The translations under genes were made by a program, and so were the position numbers. 64,000 nucleotides of DNA from positions 33,647 through 97,646 of the forward strand of contig NZ_AUWQ01000034.1 of the NCBI RefSeq assembly GCF_000455205.1. Reading direction: 5' to 3'. Below, one piece after another: positions 16,717-25,174 of the stretch (position 1 is the stretch's first letter; each line of letters opens with the position of its first letter). The DNA comes from Mycobacterium sp. UM_CSW. Its GTDB lineage: Bacteria > Actinomycetota > Actinomycetes > Mycobacteriales > Mycobacteriaceae. Below the pieces are notes generated by a model that was given only the letters and a program-made list of their open reading frames with translations, was not told the origin of the DNA and did not search any database.

Positions 16717-17526
16717 ATGACGCTGCCGGGGCCGGGTCCGCATATCGAGACGCGCGACGCGTGGGTGGAATTTCCCATCTTCGACGCCAAATCGCGGTCG
16801 CTGAAGAAGGCGTTCCTGGGCAAGGCGGGCGGCACGATCGGTCGTAACAGTTCCAACGTTGTCGTCGTCGAGGCGTTGCGCGACATCACGATGAAGCTCG
16901 AGCTCGGTGACCGGGTCGGTCTCGTCGGCCACAATGGCGCCGGGAAATCGACTCTGCTCCGCCTACTTTCGGGCATCTACGAGCCCACCCGCGGCTGGGC
17001 GAAGGTCACCGGCCGGGTCGCGCCGGTGTTCGACCTCGGGGTCGGCATGGACCCGGAGATCTCGGGCTACGAGAACATCATCATCCGCGGCCTGTTCCTC
17101 GGGCAGACCCGAAAGCAGATGATGTCCAAGGTCGACGAGATCGCCGAGTTCACCGAGCTCGGCGACTACCTATCGATGCCGCTGCGCACCTACTCCACCG
17201 GGATGCGGGTCCGCCTGGCGATGGGCGTGGTCACCAGCATCGACCCCGAGATCCTGCTACTCGACGAGGGCATCGGTGCGGTGGACGCCGACTTCCTGAA
17301 GAAGGCCCAGACCCGGCTGCAGCGCCTGGTCGAGCGCTCCGGAATCCTGGTGTTCGCAAGCCATTCCAACGAGTTCCTGGCCCGGCTGTGCAAGACGGCG
17401 ATGTGGATCGACCACGGCGTCATCCGCATGTCGGGCGGCATCGAGGACGTGGTGCGCGCGTACGAGGGCGAGGACGCGGCCCGGCACGTGCGCGAGGTGC
17501 TGGCCGAAACCGCCGGGCAGCCATGA
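16717..17526 (+). CDS. ABC transporter ATP-binding protein for polysaccharide export (Rv3781/RfbE-like)
   Basis: This encodes 269 residues. Walker A GHNGAGKST is at residues 71-79, the signature reads YSTGMRVRLAM, Walker B is EILLLDEGIGAVD, and the H-loop lies in FASHSNEFLARL. The N-terminal 50 residues are an extension typical of O-antigen/teichoic exporter ATPases (Wzt/TagH type). With the permease at 18446 it would flip lipid-linked galactan or its precursor across the membrane. GlfT1 sits between the two subunits in one operon with 4-base overlaps. The start at ATG 16717 follows the bpa stop by 4 bases and lacks an obvious Shine-Dalgarno. Confidence 0.9.
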   Translation: MTLPGPGPHIETRDAWVEFPIFDAKSRSLKKAFLGKAGGTIGRNSSNVVVVEALRDITMKLELGDRVGLVGHNGAGKSTLLRLLSGIYEPTRGWAKVTGRVAPVFDLGVGMDPEISGYENIIIRGLFLGQTRKQMMSKVDEIAEFTELGDYLSMPLRTYSTGMRVRLAMGVVTSIDPEILLLDEGIGAVDADFLKKAQTRLQRLVERSGILVFASHSNEFLARLCKTAMWIDHGVIRMSGGIEDVVRAYEGEDAARHVREVLAETAGQP

Positions 17527-18449
17527 GCGACAGTGTCTTCGCCGTCGTGGTCACCCACCGGCGCCCCGACGAGCTCGCCAAATCGCTGGACGCGCTCAGT
17601 AGCCAGACCCGGCTGCCCGATCACCTGATCGTGGTCGACAATGATTTTTCCGGCGAAGGCGCCACGTCCGGCCGCGTCCGGGATCTGGTTGCCGGCCAAC
17701 CCATTTCGACGACCTACCTGAGCTCGCGCCGAAACCTCGGCGGCGCGGGCGGTTTTGCGCTGGGCATGCTGCACGCGTTGGCGCAGGGCGCCGACTGGGT
17801 GTGGCTCGCCGACGACGACGGCCGGCCCCAGGACTCGCACGTGCTGGCGACGCTGCTGGCCTGCGCCGAGAAGTACGGCCTGGCCGAGGTGTCGCCGATG
17901 GTGTGCAACATGGAAGATCCGGAGCGGCTGGCGTTCCCGCTGCGGCGCGGCCTGGTATGGCGCAGGCGCACAAGCGAATTGCGCACCGAGGAAGGGCAGG
18001 ATCTGCTGCGCGGGATCGCGTCGTTGTTCAACGGGGCGCTGTTCAAGGCGTCGACGCTGGAGTCGATCGGCGTGCCGGACCTGCGGCTGTTCGTGCGCGG
18101 CGACGAGGTGGAGATGCACCGCCGGCTGGTTCGCTCCGGCCTGCCGTTCGGCACCTGCCTGGACGCGGTCTACCTGCATCCGTGCGGATCGGACGAGTTC
18201 AAGCCGATCCTGGGCGGCCGGATGCACACGCAGTATCCCGACGACGCCACCAAGCGGTTCTTCACCTACCGCAACCGCGGCTACCTGATGGCGCAGCCGG
18301 GCCTGCGCAAGCTGCTGTTCCAGGAGTGGGTCCGATTCGGCTGGTTCTTCCTGGTGACCCGCCGCGACCCCAAGGGCCTGTTCGACTGGATTCGGTTGCG
18401 CCGCTTGGGGCGTCGCGAGCGCTTCGGCAAGCCGGGAGGGACCGCGTGA
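17523..18449 (+). CDS. glfT1: Galactofuranosyltransferase GlfT1
   Basis: This GT-A family 2 enzyme has 308 residues. It starts MSDSVFAVVVTHRRPDELAKSLDAL. The metal/UDP-binding DDD is at residues 97-99 (WLADDDGRPQ), and RRNLGGAGGFALGM is the acceptor-side loop shared with GlfT2. It adds the first galactofuranose residues to the decaprenyl-PP-GlcNAc-rhamnose primer in the cytoplasm. It lies between the ABC ATPase and permease genes with ATGA/GTGA overlaps, which couples galactan initiation to export. Confidence 0.93.
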   Translation: MSDSVFAVVVTHRRPDELAKSLDALSSQTRLPDHLIVVDNDFSGEGATSGRVRDLVAGQPISTTYLSSRRNLGGAGGFALGMLHALAQGADWVWLADDDGRPQDSHVLATLLACAEKYGLAEVSPMVCNMEDPERLAFPLRRGLVWRRRTSELRTEEGQDLLRGIASLFNGALFKASTLESIGVPDLRLFVRGDEVEMHRRLVRSGLPFGTCLDAVYLHPCGSDEFKPILGGRMHTQYPDDATKRFFTYRNRGYLMAQPGLRKLLFQEWVRFGWFFLVTRRDPKGLFDWIRLRRLGRRERFGKPGGTA

Positions 18450-19276
18450 CCTTCATTGACGCCGCCGCGCAGTCGCGGACCTTCACCCGCGCCCGCAACG
18501 ACCTGGTCGACGGCTTCCGTCGCCACGAGCTGTGGCTGCACCTGGGCTGGCAGGACATCAAACAGCGCTACCGCCGCTCGGTGCTGGGACCGTTCTGGAT
18601 CACCATCGCCACCGGGACGACGGCGGTCGCGATGGGTGGCCTGTATTCGAAGCTGTTCCACCTTGACCTGGCGGTCCACCTGCCCTACGTCACGCTCGGG
18701 CTGATCATCTGGAACCTGATCAACGCATCGATCCTGGAGGGCGCCGACGTGTTCGTCGCCAACGAGGGGCTGATCAAGCAGCTGCCCACGCCGCTCTCCG
18801 TGCACGTCTACCGGCTGGTGTGGCGGCAGATGCTGTTGTTCGCACACAACATCGTGATTTACGTCGTCGTCGCCATCATCTTTCCCAAGCCGTGGTCGTG
18901 GGCCGACCTGTCGGTCATCCCGGCTTTGGCGCTGATCGTGCTCAATTCCATTTGGGTGTCACTGTGTTTCGGCATCCTGGCCACCCGCTACCGCGACATC
19001 GGTCCGTTGTTGTTCTCGGTCGTGCAGTTGCTGTTCTTCATGACGCCGATCATCTGGAACGACGACACGTTGCGGCAGCAGGGCGCCGGACACTGGGCAA
19101 GCATCGTCGAACTCAACCCGCTGCTGCATTACCTCGACATCGTTCGCGCCCCGCTGCTGGGCGCCCACCAGGAACTGCGCCACTGGGTGGTTGTGTTGGC
19201 GCTGACGGTCATCGGCTGGCTGCTGGCAGCCTTCGGAATGCGGCAGTACCGCGCCCGGGTGCCGTACTGGGTTTAG
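18446..19276 (+). CDS. ABC-2 type polysaccharide export permease (Rv3783/RfbD-like)
   Basis: The 276-residue protein starts at a GTG overlapping the glfT1 stop. The N-terminal cytosolic helix HELWLHLGWQDIKQRYRRSVLGPFW is the hallmark of O-antigen-type ABC-2 permeases, followed by six membrane helices. The loop FFMTPIIWNDDTL and the ELNPLLHYLDIVRAPLLG segment are family features. It partners the ATPase encoded at 16717 to move lipid-linked galactan. It is the last gene of the operon, and a small secreted protein gene follows after 44 bp with its own context. Confidence 0.9.
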   Translation: MTFIDAAAQSRTFTRARNDLVDGFRRHELWLHLGWQDIKQRYRRSVLGPFWITIATGTTAVAMGGLYSKLFHLDLAVHLPYVTLGLIIWNLINASILEGADVFVANEGLIKQLPTPLSVHVYRLVWRQMLLFAHNIVIYVVVAIIFPKPWSWADLSVIPALALIVLNSIWVSLCFGILATRYRDIGPLLFSVVQLLFFMTPIIWNDDTLRQQGAGHWASIVELNPLLHYLDIVRAPLLGAHQELRHWVVVLALTVIGWLLAAFGMRQYRARVPYWV

Positions 19277-19320
19277 TCTTTTTGCGATCGGTAGGCACCC
19301 GGTCGACGTTTGATGGCGGC

Positions 19321-19650
19321 ATGAACACCAACGCTCACCGCATCAGGCGCGCAGCCGCCGGCACCCTGGTGTCGGGTGGTGCCGCGCTCGCCGCCCTTGG
19401 GCTCACCACGGGGACGGCGCACGCCTTCACCTATCCGAAATCGATATGCAACCACCACGCGTGCAGCTATATCTGGTGCCCTGACATGCCCTTGCCGCAG
19501 CCCAGCGGCGGGACGCCGGATTGGGACATGAACGCGTGCCACCACTTCATGTTCGGCATCATGAGCCCGAATTCCCAACCCTGGGTCAGCAACGGCGGAG
19601 TCAACCGGCAGGTGGCCCCGATGCTCATCGAGGGCGACCCAGGTCCGTAA
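19321..19650 (+). CDS. Small secreted Cys-rich mycobacterial protein
   Basis: The 109-residue product has a clear Sec signal peptide. Arg residues at the N-terminus are followed by a hydrophobic core (AGTLVSGGAALAALGLTTG) and the cleavage site AHA before FTYPK. The mature 75-residue protein has four cysteines, in CNHHACSYIWC and DMNACHHF, probably forming two disulfides. Many mycobacteria encode similar small exported proteins of unknown function. No neighbour suggests a role. Confidence 0.75.
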   Translation: MNTNAHRIRRAAAGTLVSGGAALAALGLTTGTAHAFTYPKSICNHHACSYIWCPDMPLPQPSGGTPDWDMNACHHFMFGIMSPNSQPWVSNGGVNRQVAPMLIEGDPGP

Positions 19651-19815
19651 CCCCTTTTTCGCTGTTTGGTCGGACCCGGGCGGATACAGCGACCGACGCA
19701 GGCTGGGGAAGTGATCATCGACGCGGCGCGCGCAGATGTGGCCTGTGCGTGGGAGTTCGCGGCCATCGTTGAGTTGGATGCCAGAGGCGCGCCGGACGAC
19801 GACGCCGATCGGTAG

Positions 19816-20802
19816 CTAACGTGTGCCGTCTAGTCGCCTGATTTCCGCTTCGACACGCACAAGGTAAGCGTCAACCTCGTCCTGGTTGTATCCACGATTT
19901 CCAGAGGGCGGCTTGCTGAACGCAAAGTTGTGGACGTCGGCTGCAGTGGGATAACCAATGCTTGGATTGAGCAGCCTCGTCTGGACGCGGTCAAGAAAAG
20001 CGTCAACCTCGTCTTGGTTATATCCGCGTCTTCCCAGGGGCGGCTTGCTAAATGCCACGCTGCGAACAGCGGAAGCCGTTAACCCGCCAAGCGCAGCGTT
20101 AGCCATGAACTCGGGTGCGCCCGCGGGCATGCTCGTACTGCGATTGGGCAAGGAGTCGTTGGGTGCTCGAATCGTCGGAGCGGCACGCGCACCGTCCTTT
20201 TCGCGGCGCCGAATCCAGACGTACGCCACCGAGAGGCCGGCCATAACGGTCCCGCCGATTAAGGGCCACTTTGCCCCGGTTGACGTAAAGGCTTCGTCGC
20301 CACGCACCCGAACATCGACCGACGAGCCGACTTGATAACCATAGCGGTCTCCGTGGATCTTGCCGGTGTGCGACTCTCCGCCGACGTTCCATTTGCCGAC
20401 GCAATGTTCCCATTTTCGGATGAAGCTCTTACTCCGATTGTGAACTGTGCAGTCGATGACTCTCGCCGTCGTGGGTGTGCCGACACGATACCCGTAGACG
20501 TCGTGCGCGCCGAGTCCGAATAAGTACAGCGACGCCGCCCCGCTGATGGCCACAAGTAATAGTTCCCAGGATTTGAGCCGCCGTCGTTTGGGGCGCGGCG
20601 CAGCGTGGCTCGGTTGAGACTCAATTCCAGATGAGGCGCCGAAGCCCTGCGCGCGACTCCACCTCGGTCCGGTCGCCTGCCGCTTACCGGAGATATATGG
20701 CGGCTGCTGAACTGTGTGATCCTCGCCAGCGGCCACCGACTCAACCTGCTGACGTTCCAGATCGGTGATGCGCTCCTCGGGATCGTCCGCGTCCACAGGC
20801 AT
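19816..20802 (-). CDS. Membrane protein with two C-terminal DivIVA-like repeats
   Basis: The start at 20802 ([18 protein letters not shown]) is preferred. The open frame extends 35 codons further, but that part overlaps the broken 13E12 sequence and looks non-coding. The product is 328 residues, with a cytosolic N-terminus, one hydrophobic helix ([18 protein letters not shown]), an extracytoplasmic domain with two cysteines similar to DUF3592-type domains, and a second helix ([16 protein letters not shown]). The C-terminus has two copies of FSKPP-x5-GYNQDEVDA(F/Y)L at about residues 246-273 and 290-317. That motif matches DivIVA/Wag31 N-terminal membrane-curvature modules. Function is unknown. 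Confidence 0.68.
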   Translation of the reverse strand: MPVDADDPEERITDLERQQVESVAAGEDHTVQQPPYISGKRQATGPRWSRAQGFGASSGIESQPSHAAPRPKRRRLKSWELLLVAISGAASLYLFGLGAHDVYGYRVGTPTTARVIDCTVHNRSKSFIRKWEHCVGKWNVGGESHTGKIHGDRYGYQVGSSVDVRVRGDEAFTSTGAKWPLIGGTVMAGLSVAYVWIRRREKDGARAAPTIRAPNDSLPNRSTSMPAGAPEFMANAALGGLTASAVRSVAFSKPPLGRRGYNQDEVDAFLDRVQTRLLNPSIGYPTAADVHNFAFSKPPSGNRGYNQDEVDAYLVRVEAEIRRLDGTR

Positions 20803-20892
20803 ATGGTCGCACCGGCAGGCCGGGGCTGGGAAGAAATCGCAGGCACCGCCATCGGTCCTTGTGGGGCTGAAGTGTTCTTTAGCCGATCCGTC

Positions 20893-21190
20893 CCACCACC
20901 TGCTCAAAAACTTCTATGCCGGTGCAGTCGGGTGGCGGGATAGTCATGAGCCCGACGGCATCGTGGTGTGTACGCCCCCGTCGGGGCGAGAGTAAGCCAC
21001 CAAACCCGTTGGCACGCTGCTGTTTCCGGCCCTCGCCGTCCCAACGGGAGCACTAATTGCTGCCGAAGAGTGCAGCGCCGGAGGGAGAACACCGCGGACC
21101 CATGATGCCCACCCGGCGACGAACCCGCGCCCAGGAGCGCGCCGCGAGGAACAGCTGGGAGCGCGGCGTGAACGAGGCGCATCGCCGCCA
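20893..21190 (+). pseudogene. Remnant of a 13E12-family (DUF222) HNH endonuclease
   Basis: Reading the plus strand gives [20 protein letters not shown], then DGIVVCTPPSGRE and a stop at 20993-20995. After the stop the same frame continues ATKPVGTLLFPALAVPTG. A frame change then leads to MMPTRRRTRAQERAARN. These blocks in this order are the C-terminal half of mycobacterial REP13E12-family HNH nucleases (HNH end, then the 'TSPSGRTY' region, then the basic RRTRAQ tail). The stop and frameshift show it is decayed. The N-terminal half is not evident nearby. The upstream flank is overlapped by the extended frame of the DivIVA-like gene. Confidence 0.75.
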
Positions 21191-21266
21191 GCTACGAGCT
21201 ACGGCCCTTCTGACGCGCCAAGAATCTTCCAAGAATCCGTCGAGGCGCCGACCCGACGCTGCACTC

Positions 21267-21806
21267 ATGAATCACATCGCTTTCGACGACGACGTGTACG
21301 TCGCCACCATCCATCGCGCCGACACACCGATCGGCCGGGCGGCGCGGTTCCACATGCGCAAGCTGTTCCACGAGTTCCCGTGCTGCCATCGCTCGTGGGC
21401 CAATCGGGGCAAGCGTTTCTTCCTGCACGGCTACGAGCGGGCCTTCGAAATCGAATTCGCTTGCGCCGAGACCGAGCCCGGCACCGGCCTGGTGGTGGAC
21501 GGCAGCGCGATCGCCGAAGTCCGGTCGGCACTGCGATACCAGTTCGACCACACCACCCTGATCGCACGAGACGACCCGCAGCGCGACCTGTTCGAACTGC
21601 TGGCCGAGCGGGGCGTCATCGACCTGCGAATCATGGAGAACACCGGCATGGAGGGCTCGGCGGCCTGGGTGTTCGAGACCGCCGAACGGATCGTTGCGCT
21701 GGCGACCGGCGGCCGGGTGTGGGTGTCACGGATCGAGGCGCGGGAAAGCCGCAACAACGTGGTCACCCTCACGGCAGGACCGATACGGGCCGCAGGCTGG
21801 GCGTGA
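21267..21806 (+). CDS. 6-pyruvoyl-tetrahydropterin synthase/6-carboxytetrahydropterin synthase-like protein
   Basis: The start at ATG 21267 is chosen because the frame upstream is 13E12 remnant. The 179-residue product shows FHEFPCCHRSWAN, then FLHGYERAFEIEFACAE with the zinc-site His, VVDGSAIAEVRSALRYQFDHTTL with the second His pattern, and a C-terminal RIEARESRNNVV Glu segment. These are T-fold PTPS/QueD features. The family makes pterin or 7-deazapurine precursors, but many divergent members have unknown roles. There is no queuosine or folate gene nearby. The 'EFPCCHRSW' block is typical of a subgroup of longer PTPS-like proteins. Confidence 0.65.
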   Translation: MNHIAFDDDVYVATIHRADTPIGRAARFHMRKLFHEFPCCHRSWANRGKRFFLHGYERAFEIEFACAETEPGTGLVVDGSAIAEVRSALRYQFDHTTLIARDDPQRDLFELLAERGVIDLRIMENTGMEGSAAWVFETAERIVALATGGRVWVSRIEARESRNNVVTLTAGPIRAAGWA

Positions 21807-21977
21807 CCGCGCGAAATGAGCGCCCACCAGCAAACGAGGATAGATTCGCCGCACTACTGGGTATGTGTACAACAACCAAGTTTCCCTGCGCGTAAGGTGG
21901 CGGCTGCCCTGGTGGTGGTGCAACACTGTAGCGCTACAGGTCAGCAAGTGACGGCAGACAGGATCGGGTCGACTGAC

Positions 21978-22457
21978 GTGAGCAAAAAAGCCAAGTCGGC
22001 GGCGGATGAGGCGCGGGAAAACCTCGCCGCGGAGCTGGACCGCCTCAAGCAGCGGCGTGATCGCCTCGAGGTCGAGGTCAAAAACGACCGCGGCATGGTC
22101 GGCGACCACGGAGACGCGGCCGAGGCGATACAACGCGCGGACGAGCTCGTCGTGCTCGGCGACCGGATCAACGAACTGGACCGCCGCTTGCGCAGCGGAC
22201 CGTCGCCCGCGGACGACTCCGAAACGCTGCCCGGCGGCACCGAGGTCACGCTGCGGTTCCCCGACGGTGAAGTCGTCACCATGCACGTGATTTCCATCGT
22301 CGAAGAGACCCCCATCGGCCGCGAGGCCGAGACCTTGACCGCCCGCAGCCCGTTGGGGCAGGCCCTGGCGGGCCGCAAAGCCGGCGACACGGTGACTTAC
22401 ACGACGCCGCAAGGGGAAAACCAGGTCGAGCTCATCGCGGTGAAGCTGCCCCGTTAG
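21978..22457 (+). CDS. GreA/GreB-like transcription factor (Rv3788-like)
   Basis: The 159-residue product starts at GTG 21978. The N-terminal coiled coil (AAELDRLKQRRDRLEVEV) ends in a tip KNDRGMVGDHGDAAEA that differs from the acidic DxxE tip of true GreA. The C-terminal FKBP-like domain includes VTLRFPDGEVVTMHVISIVEET. The M. tuberculosis homologue is reported to bind near the RNA polymerase secondary channel and inhibit rather than stimulate transcript cleavage. The family match is close. It lies 39 bp before the GtrA gene. Confidence 0.87.
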   Translation: MSKKAKSAADEARENLAAELDRLKQRRDRLEVEVKNDRGMVGDHGDAAEAIQRADELVVLGDRINELDRRLRSGPSPADDSETLPGGTEVTLRFPDGEVVTMHVISIVEETPIGREAETLTARSPLGQALAGRKAGDTVTYTTPQGENQVELIAVKLPR

Positions 22458-22496
22458 CCCGCTGCGGGTGGCGCCGGCCCCGATAGACTCGCCGCA

Positions 22497-22925
22497 ATGA
22501 TCCCGCCGGACCCTGAAGCCGCCCCTGCGCGCCCACACGTGGGTTTGACGACGCAGGTGATGCGCTTCGTCGCTACCGGCGGTATGGCCGCAATCGTCGA
22601 CTTCGGCCTCTACCTGGTGCTCTACAAGCTGGTGGGACTGCAGGTCGACCTGTCCAAGGCGACGAGCTTCATCATCGGCACCATCACCGCCTACCTGATC
22701 AACCGCCGATGGACGTTTCAGGCGGCGCCCAGCACCGCGCGATTCGTCGCGGTCATGGTCCTCTACGCGATCACGTTCTCGGTGCAGGTCGGCCTCAACC
22801 ACCTCTGCCTGTCGCTTTTGCACTATCGCAGCTCGGCGATACCCGTCGCGTTCGTGATCGCGCAGGGCACGGCCACGGTGATCAACTTCATCGTGCAGCG
22901 AGCCGTTATCTTCCGCCTCCGCTGA
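22497..22925 (+). CDS. GtrA-family membrane protein (Rv3789-like), DPA pathway
   Basis: The 142-residue protein has four membrane helices (for example [20 protein letters not shown] and [17 protein letters not shown]). The motif NRRWTF after helix 2 and the terminal [13 protein letters not shown] are GtrA features. Homologues were proposed to reorient decaprenyl-phosphoryl-arabinose across the membrane or to recruit AftA. Its place directly before dprE1-dprE2-aftA-embC supports a role in arabinan synthesis. The flippase activity itself is debated. Confidence 0.88.
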   Translation: MIPPDPEAAPARPHVGLTTQVMRFVATGGMAAIVDFGLYLVLYKLVGLQVDLSKATSFIIGTITAYLINRRWTFQAAPSTARFVAVMVLYAITFSVQVGLNHLCLSLLHYRSSAIPVAFVIAQGTATVINFIVQRAVIFRLR

Positions 22926-23013
22926 CCGACCTGGCCAGATCGGATGGTCCGCCTCCTCAGCGGGACGCAAGCGTCCCGCATCGTCGCCGAACCAGGCGGT
23001 ACCCTCTTTGACG

Positions 23014-24378
23014 ATGTTCACCACCAAGCGGCTCGCGGGCTGGGGGCGTACCGCGCCCTCTTTGGCGACGGTGCTTTCCACGCCGGACCCGGAGGAGATC
23101 GCGAAAGCCGTGGCCAACACGGCCGACGCCGGCGGGCGCGGCGTGATCGCCCGCGGGCTGGGCCGTTCCTACGGCGACAACGCGCAAAATGGCGGCGGCC
23201 TGGTGATCGACATGACCGAGCTGAACACCATTCACTCGATCAGCGCCGACACCAAGCTGGCCGACCTCGACGCCGGGGTCAACCTCGACCAGTTGATGAA
23301 GGCCGCGCTGCCGTTCGGCCTGTGGGTGCCGGTGCTGCCCGGCACCCGGCAGGTCACCATCGGCGGCGCGATCGCCTGCGACATCCACGGCAAGAACCAT
23401 CACAGCGCGGGCAGCTTCGGCAACCACGTGCGCAGCCTGGACCTGCTGACCGCCGACGGCCAGGTCCGCCACCTCACTGGAACCGGTGAGGACTCCGAGC
23501 TGTTCTGGGCCACGGTCGGAGGCAACGGTCTAACCGGGATCATCCTGCGGGCCACCATCGAGATGACGCCGACGGAGACCGCTTATTTCATCGCCGACGG
23601 CGACGTCACCGCCAGCCTGGACGAAACCATCGCATTTCACAGCGACGGCAGCGAGGCCGACTACACCTATTCCAGCGCCTGGTTCGACTCGATCAGCGCG
23701 CCGCCGAAACTCGGCCGCGCGGCGATTTCGCGCGGCTCGCTGGCCAAGCTCGACCAGTTGCCGCCAAAGCTCCGGCGCAATCCGCTGAAATTCGATGCGC
23801 CGCAACTGCTTACGTTTCCCGACGCATTCCCGAACGGATTGGCCAACAAATACACGTTCGGGCCGATCGGCGAGTTGTGGTACCGCAAGTCCGGGAGCTA
23901 CCGCGGCAAGGTGCAGAACCTGACGCAGTTCTACCACCCTCTGGACATGTTCGGCGAATGGAACCGGGCGTACGGTCCTGCTGGCTTCACTCAGTACCAA
24001 TTCGTCGTGCCCACCACCGCCGTGGAGGAGTTCAAGCGCATCATCCGGGACATCCAGAAGTCCGGGCACTATTCATTTCTCAATGTGTTCAAGCTGTTCG
24101 GACCGGGCAATCAGGCCCCGCTGAGCTTCCCCATTCCCGGCTGGAACGTGTGCGTCGACTTTCCCATCAAGCCAGGGCTCAACGAGTTCCTCAACGAACT
24201 CGACCGTAGAGTGCTGGAATTCGGCGGCCGCGTCTATACGGCCAAGGATTCGCGCACCACCGCCGAAACCTTCCACGCGATGTATCCGCGCATCGACGAG
24301 TGGATCGCTTTGCGCCGCAAGGTCGATCCCCTGCGGGTGTTCGCCTCCGACATGGCCCGACGCTTGGAGTTGCTGTAG
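23014..24378 (+). CDS. dprE1: Decaprenylphosphoryl-beta-D-ribose 2'-oxidase DprE1
   Basis: The 454-residue FAD-dependent oxidase of the VAO/PCMH fold starts at ATG 23014, with a TTG 6 bases earlier as alternative. The FAD-binding segment [20 protein letters not shown] is followed by [21 protein letters not shown]. The active-site Cys targeted by benzothiazinones is present ([10 protein letters not shown], Cys380 here, equivalent to Cys387 of M. tuberculosis), so inhibitor sensitivity is expected at that residue. It oxidises DPR to the 2-keto intermediate used by DprE2, at the membrane/periplasm side. dprE2 starts 12 bp downstream. Confidence 0.97.
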   Translation: MFTTKRLAGWGRTAPSLATVLSTPDPEEIAKAVANTADAGGRGVIARGLGRSYGDNAQNGGGLVIDMTELNTIHSISADTKLADLDAGVNLDQLMKAALPFGLWVPVLPGTRQVTIGGAIACDIHGKNHHSAGSFGNHVRSLDLLTADGQVRHLTGTGEDSELFWATVGGNGLTGIILRATIEMTPTETAYFIADGDVTASLDETIAFHSDGSEADYTYSSAWFDSISAPPKLGRAAISRGSLAKLDQLPPKLRRNPLKFDAPQLLTFPDAFPNGLANKYTFGPIGELWYRKSGSYRGKVQNLTQFYHPLDMFGEWNRAYGPAGFTQYQFVVPTTAVEEFKRIIRDIQKSGHYSFLNVFKLFGPGNQAPLSFPIPGWNVCVDFPIKPGLNEFLNELDRRVLEFGGRVYTAKDSRTTAETFHAMYPRIDEWIALRRKVDPLRVFASDMARRLELL

Positions 24379-24389
24379 ATGGTGCGCCA

Positions 24390-25172
24390 ATGGTTCTAGA
24401 TGCCGTGGGAAATCCGCAGACCATCCTGCTGCTCGGTGGCACCTCCGAGATCGGGCTCGCCATCTGCGAACGCTACCTGCAGAACGCACACGCGCGAATC
24501 GTGTTGGCGGACTTACCCGACCATCCGCGCAAGGCTGACGCCGTCGCGGCGATGACGGCGGCCGGCGCCAAGTCTGTCGAATGGATCGACTTCGACGGCA
24601 CCAAAAGCGACACCCATCCCACGGTAATCGACCGGGCCTTCGCCGAAGGCGATGTGGACGTCGCAATCGTCGCATTCGGCGTACTAGGGGATGCCGAAGA
24701 GTTGTGGCAGAACCAGCGCAAGGCGGTGCTGGCCGCCGAGATCAACTACACCGCAGCCGTTTCCGTCGGTGTGCTGTTGGGCCAGAAGATGCGTGCCCAG
24801 GGCTTCGGCCAGATCATTGCAATGAGCAGCGCGGCAGGTGAGCGGGTGCGGCGGTCCAACTTCGTGTACGGCTCCACCAAGGCCGGCCTCGATGGCTTCT
24901 ACCTGGGCCTCGGGGAAGCACTGCGCGAGTTCGGCGTTCGGGTTCTGGTGATCAGGCCCGGGCAGGTTCGCACGTCAACGACGATCGCGCACTGGAAGGC
25001 GACTGGCGCCAAGGAGGCCCCGCTCACCGTCGACAAGGAGTACGTCGCCAACCTCGCGGTGACCGCGGCGGCACAAGGTAAGGAATTGGTTTGGGCACCA
25101 GCAGCATTCCGTTACGTGATGATGGTGTTGCGACACGTCCCGCGGAGGATCTTCCGCAAGCTGCCAATCTGA
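24390..25172 (+). CDS. dprE2: Decaprenylphosphoryl-D-2-keto-erythropentose reductase DprE2
   Basis: The 260-residue short-chain dehydrogenase has the nucleotide-binding GGTSEIG near the N-terminus, the catalytic Ser in [12 protein letters not shown], and YGSTKAG as the Tyr/Lys pair. It reduces the DprE1 product with NADH to decaprenyl-phosphoryl-arabinose, the only arabinose donor for arabinogalactan and LAM. Near residue 205 it has [15 protein letters not shown], about six residues longer than I recall for the M. tuberculosis protein. The C-terminus is basic with a hydrophobic segment ([18 protein letters not shown]), suggesting membrane association. aftA begins two bases after its stop or overlaps it. 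Confidence 0.96.
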   Translation: MVLDAVGNPQTILLLGGTSEIGLAICERYLQNAHARIVLADLPDHPRKADAVAAMTAAGAKSVEWIDFDGTKSDTHPTVIDRAFAEGDVDVAIVAFGVLGDAEELWQNQRKAVLAAEINYTAAVSVGVLLGQKMRAQGFGQIIAMSSAAGERVRRSNFVYGSTKAGLDGFYLGLGEALREFGVRVLVIRPGQVRTSTTIAHWKATGAKEAPLTVDKEYVANLAVTAAAQGKELVWAPAAFRYVMMVLRHVPRRIFRKLPI

Positions 25173-25174
25173 CG

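Noticed and set aside
19711-19815. 34-codon GTG frame between the secreted-protein gene and the DivIVA-like gene
   Set aside because: It loosely resembles the start of 13E12 proteins but is too short and lacks a start signal. It could be an N-terminal remnant, though the evidence is too weak to call.
20803-20907. N-terminal extension of the DivIVA-like protein ([13 protein letters not shown])
   Set aside because: It overlaps the decayed 13E12 sequence on the other strand, and the ATG at 20802 gives a normal mycobacterial N-terminus.
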